Shown here one piece after another: positions 56,368 to 64,000 of a DNA stretch of 64,000 nucleotides. Under the pieces are notes generated by a model that was not told where the DNA came from, ran no database searches, and saw nothing but the letters and a program-made list of their open reading frames with translations. The stretch is from the NCBI GenBank assembly GCA_913020045.1, contig CAJWBE010000018.1, forward strand, positions 1 through 64,000, given 5' to 3'. This DNA is from an uncultured Oleiphilus sp. GTDB taxonomy: Bacteria; Pseudomonadota; Gammaproteobacteria; Pseudomonadales; Oleiphilaceae. Made by a program: the position numbers and the translations under genes. How positions within the stretch are numbered: position 1 is the first letter of the stretch; every line of letters starts with the position of its first letter.

Positions 56368-57069
56368 ATGGCTGTTAAAATAGAAAAGAAAATCGTCGGG
56401 TATCAGGTACTTAAAAATGCTTCACCCGAGATGGAAGTAGTCGAAGCACCGGCACCAAAACCTCAAGAAATGAACGAGTTTATTGAGCGTCCGGACTTCT
56501 TACTAGGTTCAACGTACAAAGTGAAAACGCCTGTTTCTGAGCATTCACTTTATATTACGATCAACGACATTATTCTGAATCCGGACACGGACCACGAAGT
56601 AAGACGTCCGTACGAAGTGTTCATCAACTCGAAGTCGATGGAGCATTTTCAATGGGTTATCGCGCTGACTCGGGTTATCTCCGCAGTGTTCCGCAAGGGT
56701 GGCGACATTACCTTTTTGGTCGAAGAGCTATCGTCTGTCTATGATCCAAACGGCGGTTATTACAAGAAGGGTGGCGTGTTCATGCCGTCTTTGGTAGCAG
56801 AGATTGGTGCCGTTATCGAAAAGCACATGAAAGTCATTGGGCTTATCGAACATGATGAAATGAGTGAAAGCACCAAGAAGATACTCGCTGAGAAAAAAGC
56901 AGAGTTTGAAGCAGCACACAACCCGGCAGGCAAGCAAGACGAGGAAGCGAAAGAGTCTAACCCGTTTCCCGACAACGCTACGCTGTGTAAGAAGTGCAGC
57001 ACCAAGGCTGTCATCGTCATGGATGGCTGCCAAACCTGTTTAAACTGCGGCGACAGCAAGTGCGGTTAA
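56368..57069 (+). CDS. nrdJb: B12-dependent ribonucleotide reductase, small component NrdJb
   Basis: A 233-residue partner carrying the C-terminal part that is fused in one-piece class II enzymes. The core (YEVFINSKSMEHFQWVIALTRVISAVFRKGGD) resembles the C-terminal region of NrdJ. The tail contains six cysteines in CKKC, GCQTC and NCGDSKC (about residues 207-232), which are expected to pass electrons from thioredoxin to the active site and may bind zinc. Its close spacing to nrdJa and the following strong terminator show a two-gene operon. Confidence 0.9.
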   Translation: MAVKIEKKIVGYQVLKNASPEMEVVEAPAPKPQEMNEFIERPDFLLGSTYKVKTPVSEHSLYITINDIILNPDTDHEVRRPYEVFINSKSMEHFQWVIALTRVISAVFRKGGDITFLVEELSSVYDPNGGYYKKGGVFMPSLVAEIGAVIEKHMKVIGLIEHDEMSESTKKILAEKKAEFEAAHNPAGKQDEEAKESNPFPDNATLCKKCSTKAVIVMDGCQTCLNCGDSKCG

Positions 57070-57096
57070 GCGCTTAGCGACTAACGACGAAGAAAC

Positions 57097-57134
57097 AAAA
57101 ACGCCGATAAGACTCTGTCTTATCGGCGTTTTTT
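57097..57134 (+). terminator. Intrinsic terminator of nrdJab
   Basis: Twelve-base-pair stem ACGCCGATAAGA / TCTTATCGGCGT, 5-base loop, flanked by an A-run before and a run of six or more T after. A textbook terminator, and also usable in reverse for the convergent gene at 57177. Confidence 0.92.
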
Positions 57135-57176
57135 ATACTTAAGAAAAACCAATTGATGGGCTATTTCAGCAAGCCG

Positions 57177-57815
57177 TTAGATACCGAATTTTTGCTTTAA
57201 CTGTTCGATTTTTTCTGGGCTGTAGGCCTGAGAAATCGCTTGTAGTTTTTGCGTAGTTTCTAGCGTCTCGTAAGCATGAATAATGTCGTAGATCCACTTG
57301 CCAGGAACGAATGCCGTTATTTGAGACTCGCTCACCACCTCTTCAGTTTCATCTGATTTTAAGTTGAGATGAATCGTCAATACCGTCTGGTCGTTTGCAT
57401 CCTTTAACGTGAGGTGCGAGCTTTTAAAGGTCTCTCCGTAATAAGAAATACAACCGCCCCCCATATCCGATAGTAAAAGCGTATAGCTAGCATCCGAAAT
57501 ACTAAACTCGATACGTGTATCACTACCTTCCTGCACGATCACAGAACTACTCAGTTCTGCGTGGATCAAGCCCTCACCTTTCTCAATTTTCAAGGACGGC
57601 TTACTAATCAGCACCTTGTATAATTGAATGAGACGCTGATCTAGCAAAAGAACTTTTGCGAGTTTTCGGCGCTCCTTAATCTCATTGAACAGCTCTGCGT
57701 TATTTAGCTGCTCTTGCCGCTCCATTCGCTGAAGTGCGCGATTAACGGTAGATTGGAGGTGATCAAACGCAGATCTTACCGATAGCAATGTTAGGTCTTC
57801 GTGGTTTTTGCTCAA
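57177..57815 (-). CDS. Hypothetical protein with N-terminal coiled coil
   Basis: Not recognised; 212 residues, cytosolic by composition. The first 75 residues are helical and probably coiled-coil (STVNRALQRMERQEQLNNAEL, EIKERRKLAKVLLLDQRLIQL). The middle is beta-rich (HAELSSSVIVQEG, IEFSISDASYTLLLSD, FKSSHLTLKDANDQTVLTIHL). The end is again helical. The layout recalls small adaptor or phage-like coat proteins but no family can be named. Codon use is like its neighbours. It converges with nrdJab and is divergent from galU. Confidence 0.7.
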   Translation of the reverse strand: MSKNHEDLTLLSVRSAFDHLQSTVNRALQRMERQEQLNNAELFNEIKERRKLAKVLLLDQRLIQLYKVLISKPSLKIEKGEGLIHAELSSSVIVQEGSDTRIEFSISDASYTLLLSDMGGGCISYYGETFKSSHLTLKDANDQTVLTIHLNLKSDETEEVVSESQITAFVPGKWIYDIIHAYETLETTQKLQAISQAYSPEKIEQLKQKFGI

Positions 57816-58164
57816 AATATAGTTACTTCAATAGTTACTTCAAATGCCGCGGAAAACGAAACGTCGCTATAAAAATTAGCAACTCCCCAATACCCATGCG
57901 CCTGACTGTATACGCAAACACTGACTGAATATATAGCTGAATACACATTCAAATAACGCGCCAACATGTCTGAGCCCGCCTATTCTGTCAAATATGCCGT
58001 CATACGACTAAAACTGAAGCGCATTTTTGTAGGTCAAAGCGGTAAATAATTTCCCTTAAAAGGATTCTGCTGCTTTATTTATTTCGATCGCGCTGCTAAC
58101 GTTCGGCGATAGACATTAATATCTGTTACCGCATTTATGCGGCTATTATCTTAAGGAATCGATA
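57816..58164. other. Intergenic region upstream of galU
   Basis: A 349-bp gap. Contents seen: a short direct repeat AGTTACTTCAA at about 57820-57842 near the start of the minus-strand gene, and a 6-bp hairpin CCGCAT-TT-ATGCGG at 58129-58142 in the galU leader, followed by the AAGGA ribosome site. No supported gene. Confidence 0.5.
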
Positions 58165-58995
58165 ATGATAAAGAATTGCTTATTCCCAGTCGCTGGATAC
58201 GGCACTCGCTTTTTGCCAGCTACCAAAGCAATGCCCAAAGAAATGCTTCCACTAGTCAACAAACCGCTAGTTCAATACGGCGTAGAAGAAGCACAAGAAG
58301 CCGGCATGAATAATTTCGGTTTCGTCACGGGACGAGGAAAGAGAGCAATCGCCGACCACTTTGACATTAGTTACGAACTGGAACACCAAATACAAGGTAG
58401 CGGCAAAGAAGAGTTATTAGGCGACATTAGAACGCTGATTGAAAACAACACATTTTCGTTCACTCGACAGCATCAAATGAAAGGCTTAGGGCATGCGATT
58501 CTATCTGGTCGAACACTAGTCGGCGATAACCCCTTCGCCGTGCTACTAGCAGATGACCTTTGTGTCGGAGAAGAGCCTGGCAATGGCGTGCTTAAACAAA
58601 TGTCCGAACTGTACAATCAGTTCCGCTGTAGCATCGTCGCAATTCAGGAAGTCCCAGCAGACCAAACGCATAAATACGGAGTGATTGCAGGAGAGTCGAT
58701 GAAGGAAGGGCTTTACCGTATTACTGACATGGTCGAAAAGCCAGCTCCGGAAGACGCTCCAAGCAACCTCGCAATTATTGGCCGCTACATCCTAACGCCC
58801 GACATTTTCGACATTATAAAAGACACACCTCCAGGGAAAAATGGCGAAGTGCAAATTACTGACGCCCTACTAACTCAAGCCAAATCAGGCTGTGTTCTGG
58901 CGTATAAATTCAAAGGTAACCGTTTTGACTGCGGAAGCATTGACGGTTTTGTCGAAGCGACCAATTATGTTTACGAGAATGTCTACAAGGGGTAG
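58165..58995 (+). CDS. galU: UTP-glucose-1-phosphate uridylyltransferase
   Basis: A 276-residue nucleotidyltransferase making UDP-glucose for polysaccharides and glycolipids. The N-terminal GYGTRFLPATKAMPKEMLPL contains the nucleotide loop and catalytic Arg/Lys; VLLADDLCVG is the metal-binding strand, MVEKPAPEDAPSN the sugar-binding lysine region, and YKFKGNRFDCGSIDGFVEA the C-terminal motif. It is slightly shorter than the E. coli enzyme but like Pseudomonas GalU. AAGGA precedes the ATG. Monocistronic by context. Confidence 0.96.
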   Translation: MIKNCLFPVAGYGTRFLPATKAMPKEMLPLVNKPLVQYGVEEAQEAGMNNFGFVTGRGKRAIADHFDISYELEHQIQGSGKEELLGDIRTLIENNTFSFTRQHQMKGLGHAILSGRTLVGDNPFAVLLADDLCVGEEPGNGVLKQMSELYNQFRCSIVAIQEVPADQTHKYGVIAGESMKEGLYRITDMVEKPAPEDAPSNLAIIGRYILTPDIFDIIKDTPPGKNGEVQITDALLTQAKSGCVLAYKFKGNRFDCGSIDGFVEATNYVYENVYKG

Positions 58996-59033
58996 TGAGG
59001 TCAGTGTAATTCGATAACGAGCATGACCCAGGT

Positions 59034-59078
59034 GCTGATCTTGCAGTTAATTAGTTACCAATTAACTGCAAGATCAGC
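59034..59078. terminator. Long perfect hairpin after galU
   Basis: Nineteen-base-pair perfect stem (59034-59052 with 59060-59078, arm starting GCTGATCTTGCAGTT) and a 7-base loop. The right arm and loop encode the last residues of the convergent HTH gene. No T-tract on either side. Likely a shared 3' end for galU and the HTH gene. Confidence 0.6.
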
Positions 59079-59473
59079 TCTCTGTTTTGCTGATTACTCT
59101 TTCTAAATTTTTGAATCAATTCCATTTCTTCCTTTCCTGGAATCAATTTCTCTAACTGCTCATCCAACATGGTCAGCGTCTCGCTTAAGTCTGTGTCGCC
59201 TATCGCTGTTAAGCCCGGCAAATCAAGTTGGTTATTATTTTTCGCTTCCGGCAGATCAATAAACATTTCAAGAGAAGCGCCCGTCTTAAAGCAAAGATCC
59301 AGAAGGTTATCCAGCGAGGGGTAGCATCTCGCAGAGCTCGAATCGGCCTCCCACGCTTGAGCAACTGAGACATCCACAAGACAGTACTCAGCGACGTCCG
59401 CACAACTTAGGTGCTGCCGCTCTCGAAACAGCTTAAGCTGCGTATTAAAATGTTTTAAATACTTCGTGTTCAT
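59051..59473 (-). CDS. XRE-family helix-turn-helix protein
   Basis: A 140-residue protein with an N-terminal Cro/C1-type HTH (LKLFRERQHLSCADVAEYCLVDVSVAQAWE, split here as helices about residues 13-43), followed by a segment for choice of subunit contact (YPSLDNLLDLCFKTGASLEMF) and an acidic helical C-terminus (LTMLDEQLEKLIPGKEEMELI). It probably binds DNA, but target genes are unknown. The gene's last codons lie in the galU-side hairpin. No toxin or partner gene accompanies it. Confidence 0.75.
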   Translation of the reverse strand: MNTKYLKHFNTQLKLFRERQHLSCADVAEYCLVDVSVAQAWEADSSSARCYPSLDNLLDLCFKTGASLEMFIDLPEAKNNNQLDLPGLTAIGDTDLSETLTMLDEQLEKLIPGKEEMELIQKFRKSNQQNRELILQLIGN

Positions 59474-59770
59474 ATAAAGAAATCCCCCAGCCTTTCACTA
59501 TAGCAGTTAAGCCCTAGCAGTCGAGTCAAAGTACCCTTTAATCAGCGATTTTTAGATAGGCGCTGCACACAACTTATTCACGCTTATTTGCGCCAATATG
59601 ATGCACATTTTCTGCCATCGATAACGCCCGTATTGATAGAAAAAAGCGAATCTCATCCAAATCAATATTTCCCGTCATCAGCCATGGATTTTTTTTTGTT
59701 TGTGTCCATACTGAATTAATATCGCGTCAAGAACCCTTGGAGCGAATAGGCACAAAAAAGAAGAAAATTC

Positions 59771-60772
59771 ATGGATTTAAAGACCGTCTTCGAACTGATT
59801 GGCCACATTACTAGCCAAACTAATACGAGAGATCTAAGCGAAGCGTTACGGGACGTGCTCGCTAGCAACTTCAGCGGCGCGCAAGTTGTTGTTTACGAAG
59901 TTCAAGGCAGTCGGTCGAGCCAGTCGGGACGACATTGCATCGTCGGACTCGATATGCTGCAACTCAAAGCGCCTATGTATCTTCATCAACACGACTCCGT
60001 GATGGAAGCCTTCCAAACAAAAAGTGTTGTTAGCAAGGTAAACTCGCTTGGCAATACGCAGCTTATTCTACCTATCGAGCTATACGACAAAACGATCTCC
60101 CATATGGTCGTCAGCAGCTACCCAAAACAAACTGAAGGAACCCTTGATATATACCAAGGGTTCCTCAAAATATTTGCGGATATTTTTAGAAATTTGCACG
60201 AAAAAAGCTACGACCCCTTGACTCGAATCCTCAACCGTCAGGCCTTCGATCAAACGATCACGAAACTCGCATATTCTTCAGAGAAAGAGCCAAATTTAGC
60301 ACTCTACAGTAAAGACTACGGCACAATTGCGATTCTTGATATTGATAATTTCAAAACAATAAATGATCAGTTCGGGCATTCCATTGGCGATGAAACGCTA
60401 GTTTTATTCTCCCAAACGATACGCTCCGTTCTCCGCCAAGAAGATATGTTTTTTCGCTATGGCGGCGAGGAGTTTGTTGTTTTCGTTAAAGAAACCGACT
60501 CATTAAAAGCGTTAAAGATTCTAGAAAGATGCAGACAAGCCATCGAGAACCGACGCTTCCCACAAGTAGACAAAGTAACGGTTAGTATTGGAATAGCAAC
60601 GCTTCAGCCGCACAAAGAACATCCTAGTGATTCGCTATCTAAAGCAGACAAAGCGCTCTACCACATAAAAAAAACGGGTAGAAATCAAGTCGGCTCTTAC
60701 GACAATCTAATCGAAGCGCAACTCATTAAACCATTAGATTTGCATCATGAAAAAGCTGACTTCTGGGAGTAA
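59771..60772 (+). CDS. Diguanylate cyclase with GAF-like sensor region
   Basis: A 333-residue soluble cyclase. The N-terminal 145 residues look like a GAF-type fold (DLKTVFELIGHITSQT at the start, LILPIELYDKTISHMVV and a closing helix KIFADIFRN); no ligand residues could be identified. The GGDEF domain starts at YDPLTRILNRQAFD, has ILDIDNFKTINDQFGH, an intact GGEEF (231-235) and an RxxD inhibitory site (RQED, 222-225). It is the third cyclase in the window. An AAGAAGAAA purine stretch precedes the ATG. Confidence 0.88.
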   Translation: MDLKTVFELIGHITSQTNTRDLSEALRDVLASNFSGAQVVVYEVQGSRSSQSGRHCIVGLDMLQLKAPMYLHQHDSVMEAFQTKSVVSKVNSLGNTQLILPIELYDKTISHMVVSSYPKQTEGTLDIYQGFLKIFADIFRNLHEKSYDPLTRILNRQAFDQTITKLAYSSEKEPNLALYSKDYGTIAILDIDNFKTINDQFGHSIGDETLVLFSQTIRSVLRQEDMFFRYGGEEFVVFVKETDSLKALKILERCRQAIENRRFPQVDKVTVSIGIATLQPHKEHPSDSLSKADKALYHIKKTGRNQVGSYDNLIEAQLIKPLDLHHEKADFWE

Positions 60773-60803
60773 GCAAACCATTCAATAGCGTTCGGACCTT
60801 TGA

Positions 60804-62651
60804 TCAGCTCAAATACTCGGACCACATAGAACGATATGCACCTTCCAACGTTTGACAAAAAGCGGAAGGCTGACAAAGAGAAGACGCTTTCATTACGCTT
60901 CTCATATTCACACGCATCTCTGCCAAGCGATTCAAATCATCTGATAACGAAACCGCTCTTGCGATGTAGTCTGATATAGAATCTGCAACCAGGTCCTCGC
61001 GCCCCACCCTGCTCATGATGCTCGCCCCTACTCGACTCGCATGGCGGTCTCCGTTTAAGGTTAACGTCGGAACGCCCATCCACATAGCCTCACAGGTCGT
61101 TGTTGTGCCATTGTACGGAAAAGTATCGAGTGCAATATCGACTTGACCATAAAGGCTCATATGCTCCTCACGAGACGCTAGCATGGCGTGAAGTGATAAA
61201 CGCTCAGCGTTAATTCCGCATTGTTCAAAACGCTTGATTAGCCTTTCTCTCGTCATCGCATTGCCGAGCTGGCGTGACTTTATTAGCAACCGCGCTGCTG
61301 GAACCTTAGTTAAAATTTCCGCCCACGCGGAAACAACCTCGTCGCTTACTTTGACTAAGTTGTTAAAACTTCCGAACGTGATCCCCCCATCACCGAGGGC
61401 CGGTAGCTCTGAAATACTAGCGTCCAAGTTAAGCGGGGTATAACAGAGAAAACCTTTATCTAGCCGCCATACCTTCTCACTATGGAACTCATCACTTATA
61501 CCTACAGGGTCTGCGATAGCATCAGACAGTCGATAATCTATTTGCTTTAAGCCTGTTGTATTTGGGTATCCAAGCCACGTTACCTGAATAGGCGCTGGTT
61601 TCTGGTAGAAAACGGCTAAGCGGTTATTGGCGGTGTGGCCTGCCAAATCGACAAGTATGTCGATTTGGTCTGAGTAAATACGATCTGCAAGCGCAACATC
61701 GCCCAAACCCTCGACCCAAACCCATTCATCAACTAATTCGGAAAAGCGGCTTTGAATAGGGTCTTTTCTTAGGTTGTTGTAGTAAGCAACCACCTCGTAT
61801 GCGTCGCGATCATAATGAGAAAAGATACTATCAACAAAGTAACCGACTGAATGATTATGTAGATCTGGAGATACATAGCCGATGCGGAGTTTCTTTTTTT
61901 CTGAAGGCGAACGAGAAAAAGAAAAGCGATCAGGCCTAATCTGCGATGGTAAATGTTTGTACCAGTCGAGGTGGCGCTGGAACGTGCTGCTAGCGTCCAT
62001 TTCAGACAAATAATTTAGACTAACGAGAAGATTTGAATACGCAGAGGTCAGGGTTGGCTCAGCGGCAACAGCGCGCGCTAGCATTTCAACCGCTTTATTC
62101 ATTTTGCCGGCATCTTTCAGTACATTACCCAAATTACTCAGCGCAAAACCAGACTTAGGGTCCGCTTTGACCACGCGACGAAAGCGATCGATGGCGAGCT
62201 CAAACTGTTCTGTATTCTTGTAAATTACCCCAAGGTTATTATGGGCTTCGATCAGGTCTGGGCTGGTCTGGATAACTTTTTTGTACAACTCGATGGCTTC
62301 AAGCTCTCGCTCCGAATCTCCAATCAAACAAGCGAGCATATACATTGAACGCGTACGTCTTGAGTCAATATCAATCGCGCGCTCTAGCAACGAGACAGCT
62401 TTCGCCGATTCACCTAGCTTCGAGAATATCAATGCTAGCTGCTCTAGCGCTTCAACATTAAAGGGGTCTACTTGAAGAATCTGATCAAGGAGACCACCAG
62501 CCTGATTAAGTTCATTGTTGGACAAGGCTTGGTTTGCCGCTGACATAGCGGACTTCACCCAAATCCGTTGGTCATGGCTAAGCGATGAGCGTATGACCTT
62601 TTTTCTTTTTCCTGAACGGTTTGATGCTGACTTCTTTTTTTTGTTAGCCAT
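60804..62651 (-). CDS. TPR / O-GlcNAc-transferase-like glycosyltransferase (GT41)
   Basis: A 615-residue protein. A Lys/Ser-rich tail (residues 1-25) leads to about five tetratricopeptide repeats (about 35-235; e.g. EAHNNLGVIYKNTEQFELAI), then a GT41 catalytic region: LRIGYVSPDLHNHSVGYF, DILVDLAGHTANNRL, QVTWLGYPNTTGLKQIDYRL, TFGSFNNLVKVSDEVV and DTFPYNGTTTTCEAMWMGVPTL. These are hallmarks of bacterial OGT/SPINDLY-type enzymes that attach a sugar to protein Ser/Thr. No signal peptide, so cytosolic. The target is unknown; it starts 27 bp after the TonB-like gene and is probably cotranscribed with it and exbD. Confidence 0.88.
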   Translation of the reverse strand: MANKKKKSASNRSGKRKKVIRSSLSHDQRIWVKSAMSAANQALSNNELNQAGGLLDQILQVDPFNVEALEQLALIFSKLGESAKAVSLLERAIDIDSRRTRSMYMLACLIGDSERELEAIELYKKVIQTSPDLIEAHNNLGVIYKNTEQFELAIDRFRRVVKADPKSGFALSNLGNVLKDAGKMNKAVEMLARAVAAEPTLTSAYSNLLVSLNYLSEMDASSTFQRHLDWYKHLPSQIRPDRFSFSRSPSEKKKLRIGYVSPDLHNHSVGYFVDSIFSHYDRDAYEVVAYYNNLRKDPIQSRFSELVDEWVWVEGLGDVALADRIYSDQIDILVDLAGHTANNRLAVFYQKPAPIQVTWLGYPNTTGLKQIDYRLSDAIADPVGISDEFHSEKVWRLDKGFLCYTPLNLDASISELPALGDGGITFGSFNNLVKVSDEVVSAWAEILTKVPAARLLIKSRQLGNAMTRERLIKRFEQCGINAERLSLHAMLASREEHMSLYGQVDIALDTFPYNGTTTTCEAMWMGVPTLTLNGDRHASRVGASIMSRVGREDLVADSISDYIARAVSLSDDLNRLAEMRVNMRSVMKASSLCQPSAFCQTLEGAYRSMWSEYLS

Positions 62652-62678
62652 AACGAGAGGACACTGACCGTGATAAGC

Positions 62679-63644
62679 CTAACTGCGAGGCTGGAAATTA
62701 ATAGGGACTTGACGGGTGGTGCGAGACACATTCTCAGGGCCAAAGTTTGCAAGCTTTATACGCCCGACAAATTTGGCTTCTAAGGCTTTGTGCCCTAACT
62801 CAGAGTTCACCACGCGCACATAAGATACTTCACCTGAGGACTCTATAACGAGCTCCAATAAAACGATCCCTTCAAGAAACGGATCTTTTCGTAACTCTCG
62901 GTTATACAGCTTGTAGAGCGATTGTTTTAACTTCTCCAAACCTAAACGAATGCTCTCCTCACTTCGTTCACGCTCTCCAAGCTCTGACTCAGCTTGCGCT
63001 ATGCCTAACGCGCGCTCATCGGCAGTTTCGGTTAGCGATGCAGATTCGAGACTGTTCAGTGCAACAGTTTGGGAAACACCCTGACTTAACTCGCCTGCTT
63101 TTGCTTTTCTAGACAACACGCTTTCTCTTTTGATCGTTTGCGCAGAAGCCGCTTTGCTAGTTTTGGCAGACTGACTAAGTTTGTTTGCCAGTGAGGTCGT
63201 GTCCAAGGAACTTTTCAGGTCGGCCAAGTCACTCTGTAACGCTAACAGACCACTTTTCTTGGCGACCTCGCGTGCCTTTTTGACTAGCGCTGCTTGATTA
63301 GGTTTAGGTTTCACTCTGACAGGAGCAGGCTTCTTCTCTGGCTTAACCTCAGGCTTGGGCTTTTCGGTCTTTTTGGCCACTTCAGGCTCTACCGGCAAAG
63401 GCTGCTCTATCGGTTTAGGCTTAACGGGAATTGACGCCTTCTTTTTCTCAACCAGAATTTTAGCCAATTGCGGAGGTATCTTCTCAAGCTCTTCCCTATC
63501 GGGTTCTGGAAGACTGATAAGAGAGACCCATGCTGAAAACAAAATAGCCAAGGTAAACAGCGTAATCAGTATGACTCTGAAACGTTGGTTCTCAGCCTTC
63601 TCCACTGTCCATGGGAGAATCAGGTCTTGGTTATCCGCCCGCAT
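62679..63644 (-). CDS. TonB-like protein with AgmX/PglI C-terminal domain
   Basis: A 321-residue inner-membrane-anchored protein. One helix (VILITLFTLAILFSAWVSLI, about 24-43) is followed by a Lys/Pro-rich periplasmic spacer (about 60-115) and an Ala/Ser/Lys helical stretch. The C-terminal YNRELRKDPFLEGIVLLELVIESSGEV ... KLANFG (about 245-315) is typical of AgmX/PglI-type domains, TonB-related domains found in Myxococcus gliding proteins and many gammaproteobacteria next to ExbB/ExbD. It would be driven by the adjoining ExbD. 69 bp separates it from exbD and 27 bp from the glycosyltransferase. Confidence 0.82.
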   Translation of the reverse strand: MRADNQDLILPWTVEKAENQRFRVILITLFTLAILFSAWVSLISLPEPDREELEKIPPQLAKILVEKKKASIPVKPKPIEQPLPVEPEVAKKTEKPKPEVKPEKKPAPVRVKPKPNQAALVKKAREVAKKSGLLALQSDLADLKSSLDTTSLANKLSQSAKTSKAASAQTIKRESVLSRKAKAGELSQGVSQTVALNSLESASLTETADERALGIAQAESELGERERSEESIRLGLEKLKQSLYKLYNRELRKDPFLEGIVLLELVIESSGEVSYVRVVNSELGHKALEAKFVGRIKLANFGPENVSRTTRQVPINFQPRS

Positions 63645-63713
63645 TATTCACCTTAATCGGCTGTCTCATATTGGCCGTACTACAAAATATATTATGACGT
63701 TGATTGAAAGCAC

Positions 63714-64000
63714 TTACTGTGACTTCTCCAATGTTACCGAAGGTGCGTCGCCTATTGATATACTGGGAAACAGCTCTGCCTCTACGACACTCGCAATTAA
63801 AACCGTCTCGTAAGAACGAACGGTATCCATCGCAGTCACCAAGGTTTGATAAGAGGTGTCAGGAGCCAGCAGAATTGAAATTTCATTTTTTTCAGGAACG
63901 CGATTTTTAACATCACGCAAAAACAGTGACAGCGCCTCAAAATTATACCCACCGGCATCTTTTGGAATTGATTTAAGCGCCCCCGCCTTAGACGTTGCCA
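63714..64000 (-). CDS. exbD: ExbD/TolR-family biopolymer transport protein (5' end outside window)
   Basis: The last 95 codons of a minus-strand gene whose start is beyond the window. The visible part, AGALKSIPKDAGGYNFEALSLF... RDVKNRVPEKNEISILLAPDTSY, then YQTLVTAMDTVRSYE and the closing FPSISIGDAPSV, matches the periplasmic domain of ExbD/TolR proteins. These work with an ExbB/TolQ proton channel, presumably encoded to the right of the window. It immediately precedes the AgmX/PglI-domain gene. Confidence 0.8.
   Translation of the reverse strand, partial: ATSKAGALKSIPKDAGGYNFEALSLFLRDVKNRVPEKNEISILLAPDTSYQTLVTAMDTVRSYETVLIASVVEAELFPSISIGDAPSVTLEKSQ

Noticed and set aside
1-64000. tRNA, rRNA, CRISPR arrays, insertion sequences, prophage or integron sites
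   Set aside because: No T-loop-like tRNA pattern, no regularly spaced repeats, no transposase or integrase genes and no flanking inverted repeats were seen.

Overview
This window is chromosomal DNA of a free-living, probably marine gammaproteobacterium of moderate G+C content. I infer this from gene content: epd-pgk after transketolase, a psrA / nagZ / methylthioinosine phosphorylase neighbourhood and a split B12-dependent ribonucleotide reductase (all as in Pseudomonas relatives), a large NAD-dependent glutamate dehydrogenase, CsiV next to Mfd, RlmF, RsmC and TrhO. There are no rRNA, tRNA, CRISPR, prophage or insertion elements. Coding density is high and nearly every gene is intact.

Layout. 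1-4.3 kb (minus): central carbon operon tkt-epd-pgk, the last gene cut by the window edge. 4.5-11.4 kb (plus): acyl-CoA dehydrogenase, polyphosphate kinase 2, a membrane diguanylate cyclase, a retinol-saturase-like flavoenzyme and RlmF. 12-14.7 kb: molybdate transporter modABC. 14.8-24.2 kb: alpha/beta hydrolase, a secreted unknown, NAD-glutamate dehydrogenase, a second diguanylate cyclase and a tandem thioredoxin-fold protein. 24.3-29.3 kb: mfd, csiV, yaiI. 29.3-33.5 kb (minus): psrA, a cytosolic YkuD enzyme, nagZ, an MscS channel and a thioinosine phosphorylase, read as one cluster of cell-wall and purine salvage genes headed by a fatty-acid-sensing regulator with a clear double operator. 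33.6-36.5 kb: an unknown membrane protein, riboflavin synthase and a FilA/DUF6160-like surface protein.

36.8-47.8 kb (minus) is one nitrogen module: urea ABC importer urtABCDE followed by urease ureDABCEFG. Upstream of urtA lies a good sigma-54 (-24/-12) promoter with an NtrC-type enhancer site about 110-130 bp further upstream, so the module is very probably switched on by nitrogen limitation. It would import urea, split it to ammonia and CO2, and feed glutamine/glutamate synthesis; the catabolic glutamate dehydrogenase at 17-22 kb works in the opposite direction.

48-53.6 kb: msrA, rsmC and two tandem TonB-like genes, a 62-residue zinc-ribbon protein and trhO. 54.2-57.1 kb: nrdJa-nrdJb, preceded by a promoter overlapped by two NrdR-type boxes 31 bp apart. 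57.2-64 kb: an unknown protein, galU, an HTH protein, a third diguanylate cyclase, and at the right edge an ExbD - AgmX/PglI-domain TonB-like protein - TPR/GT41 glycosyltransferase set.

The most interesting uncharacterised items are the plus-strand region at 48.08-48.26 kb with two terminator-like hairpins but no gene to terminate (candidate small RNA), the ExbD/AgmX/O-GlcNAc-transferase-like set, the cytosolic YkuD enzyme beside nagZ, and several regulatory sites read directly from the sequence. I did not find a clearly new multi-gene defence or secretion system.
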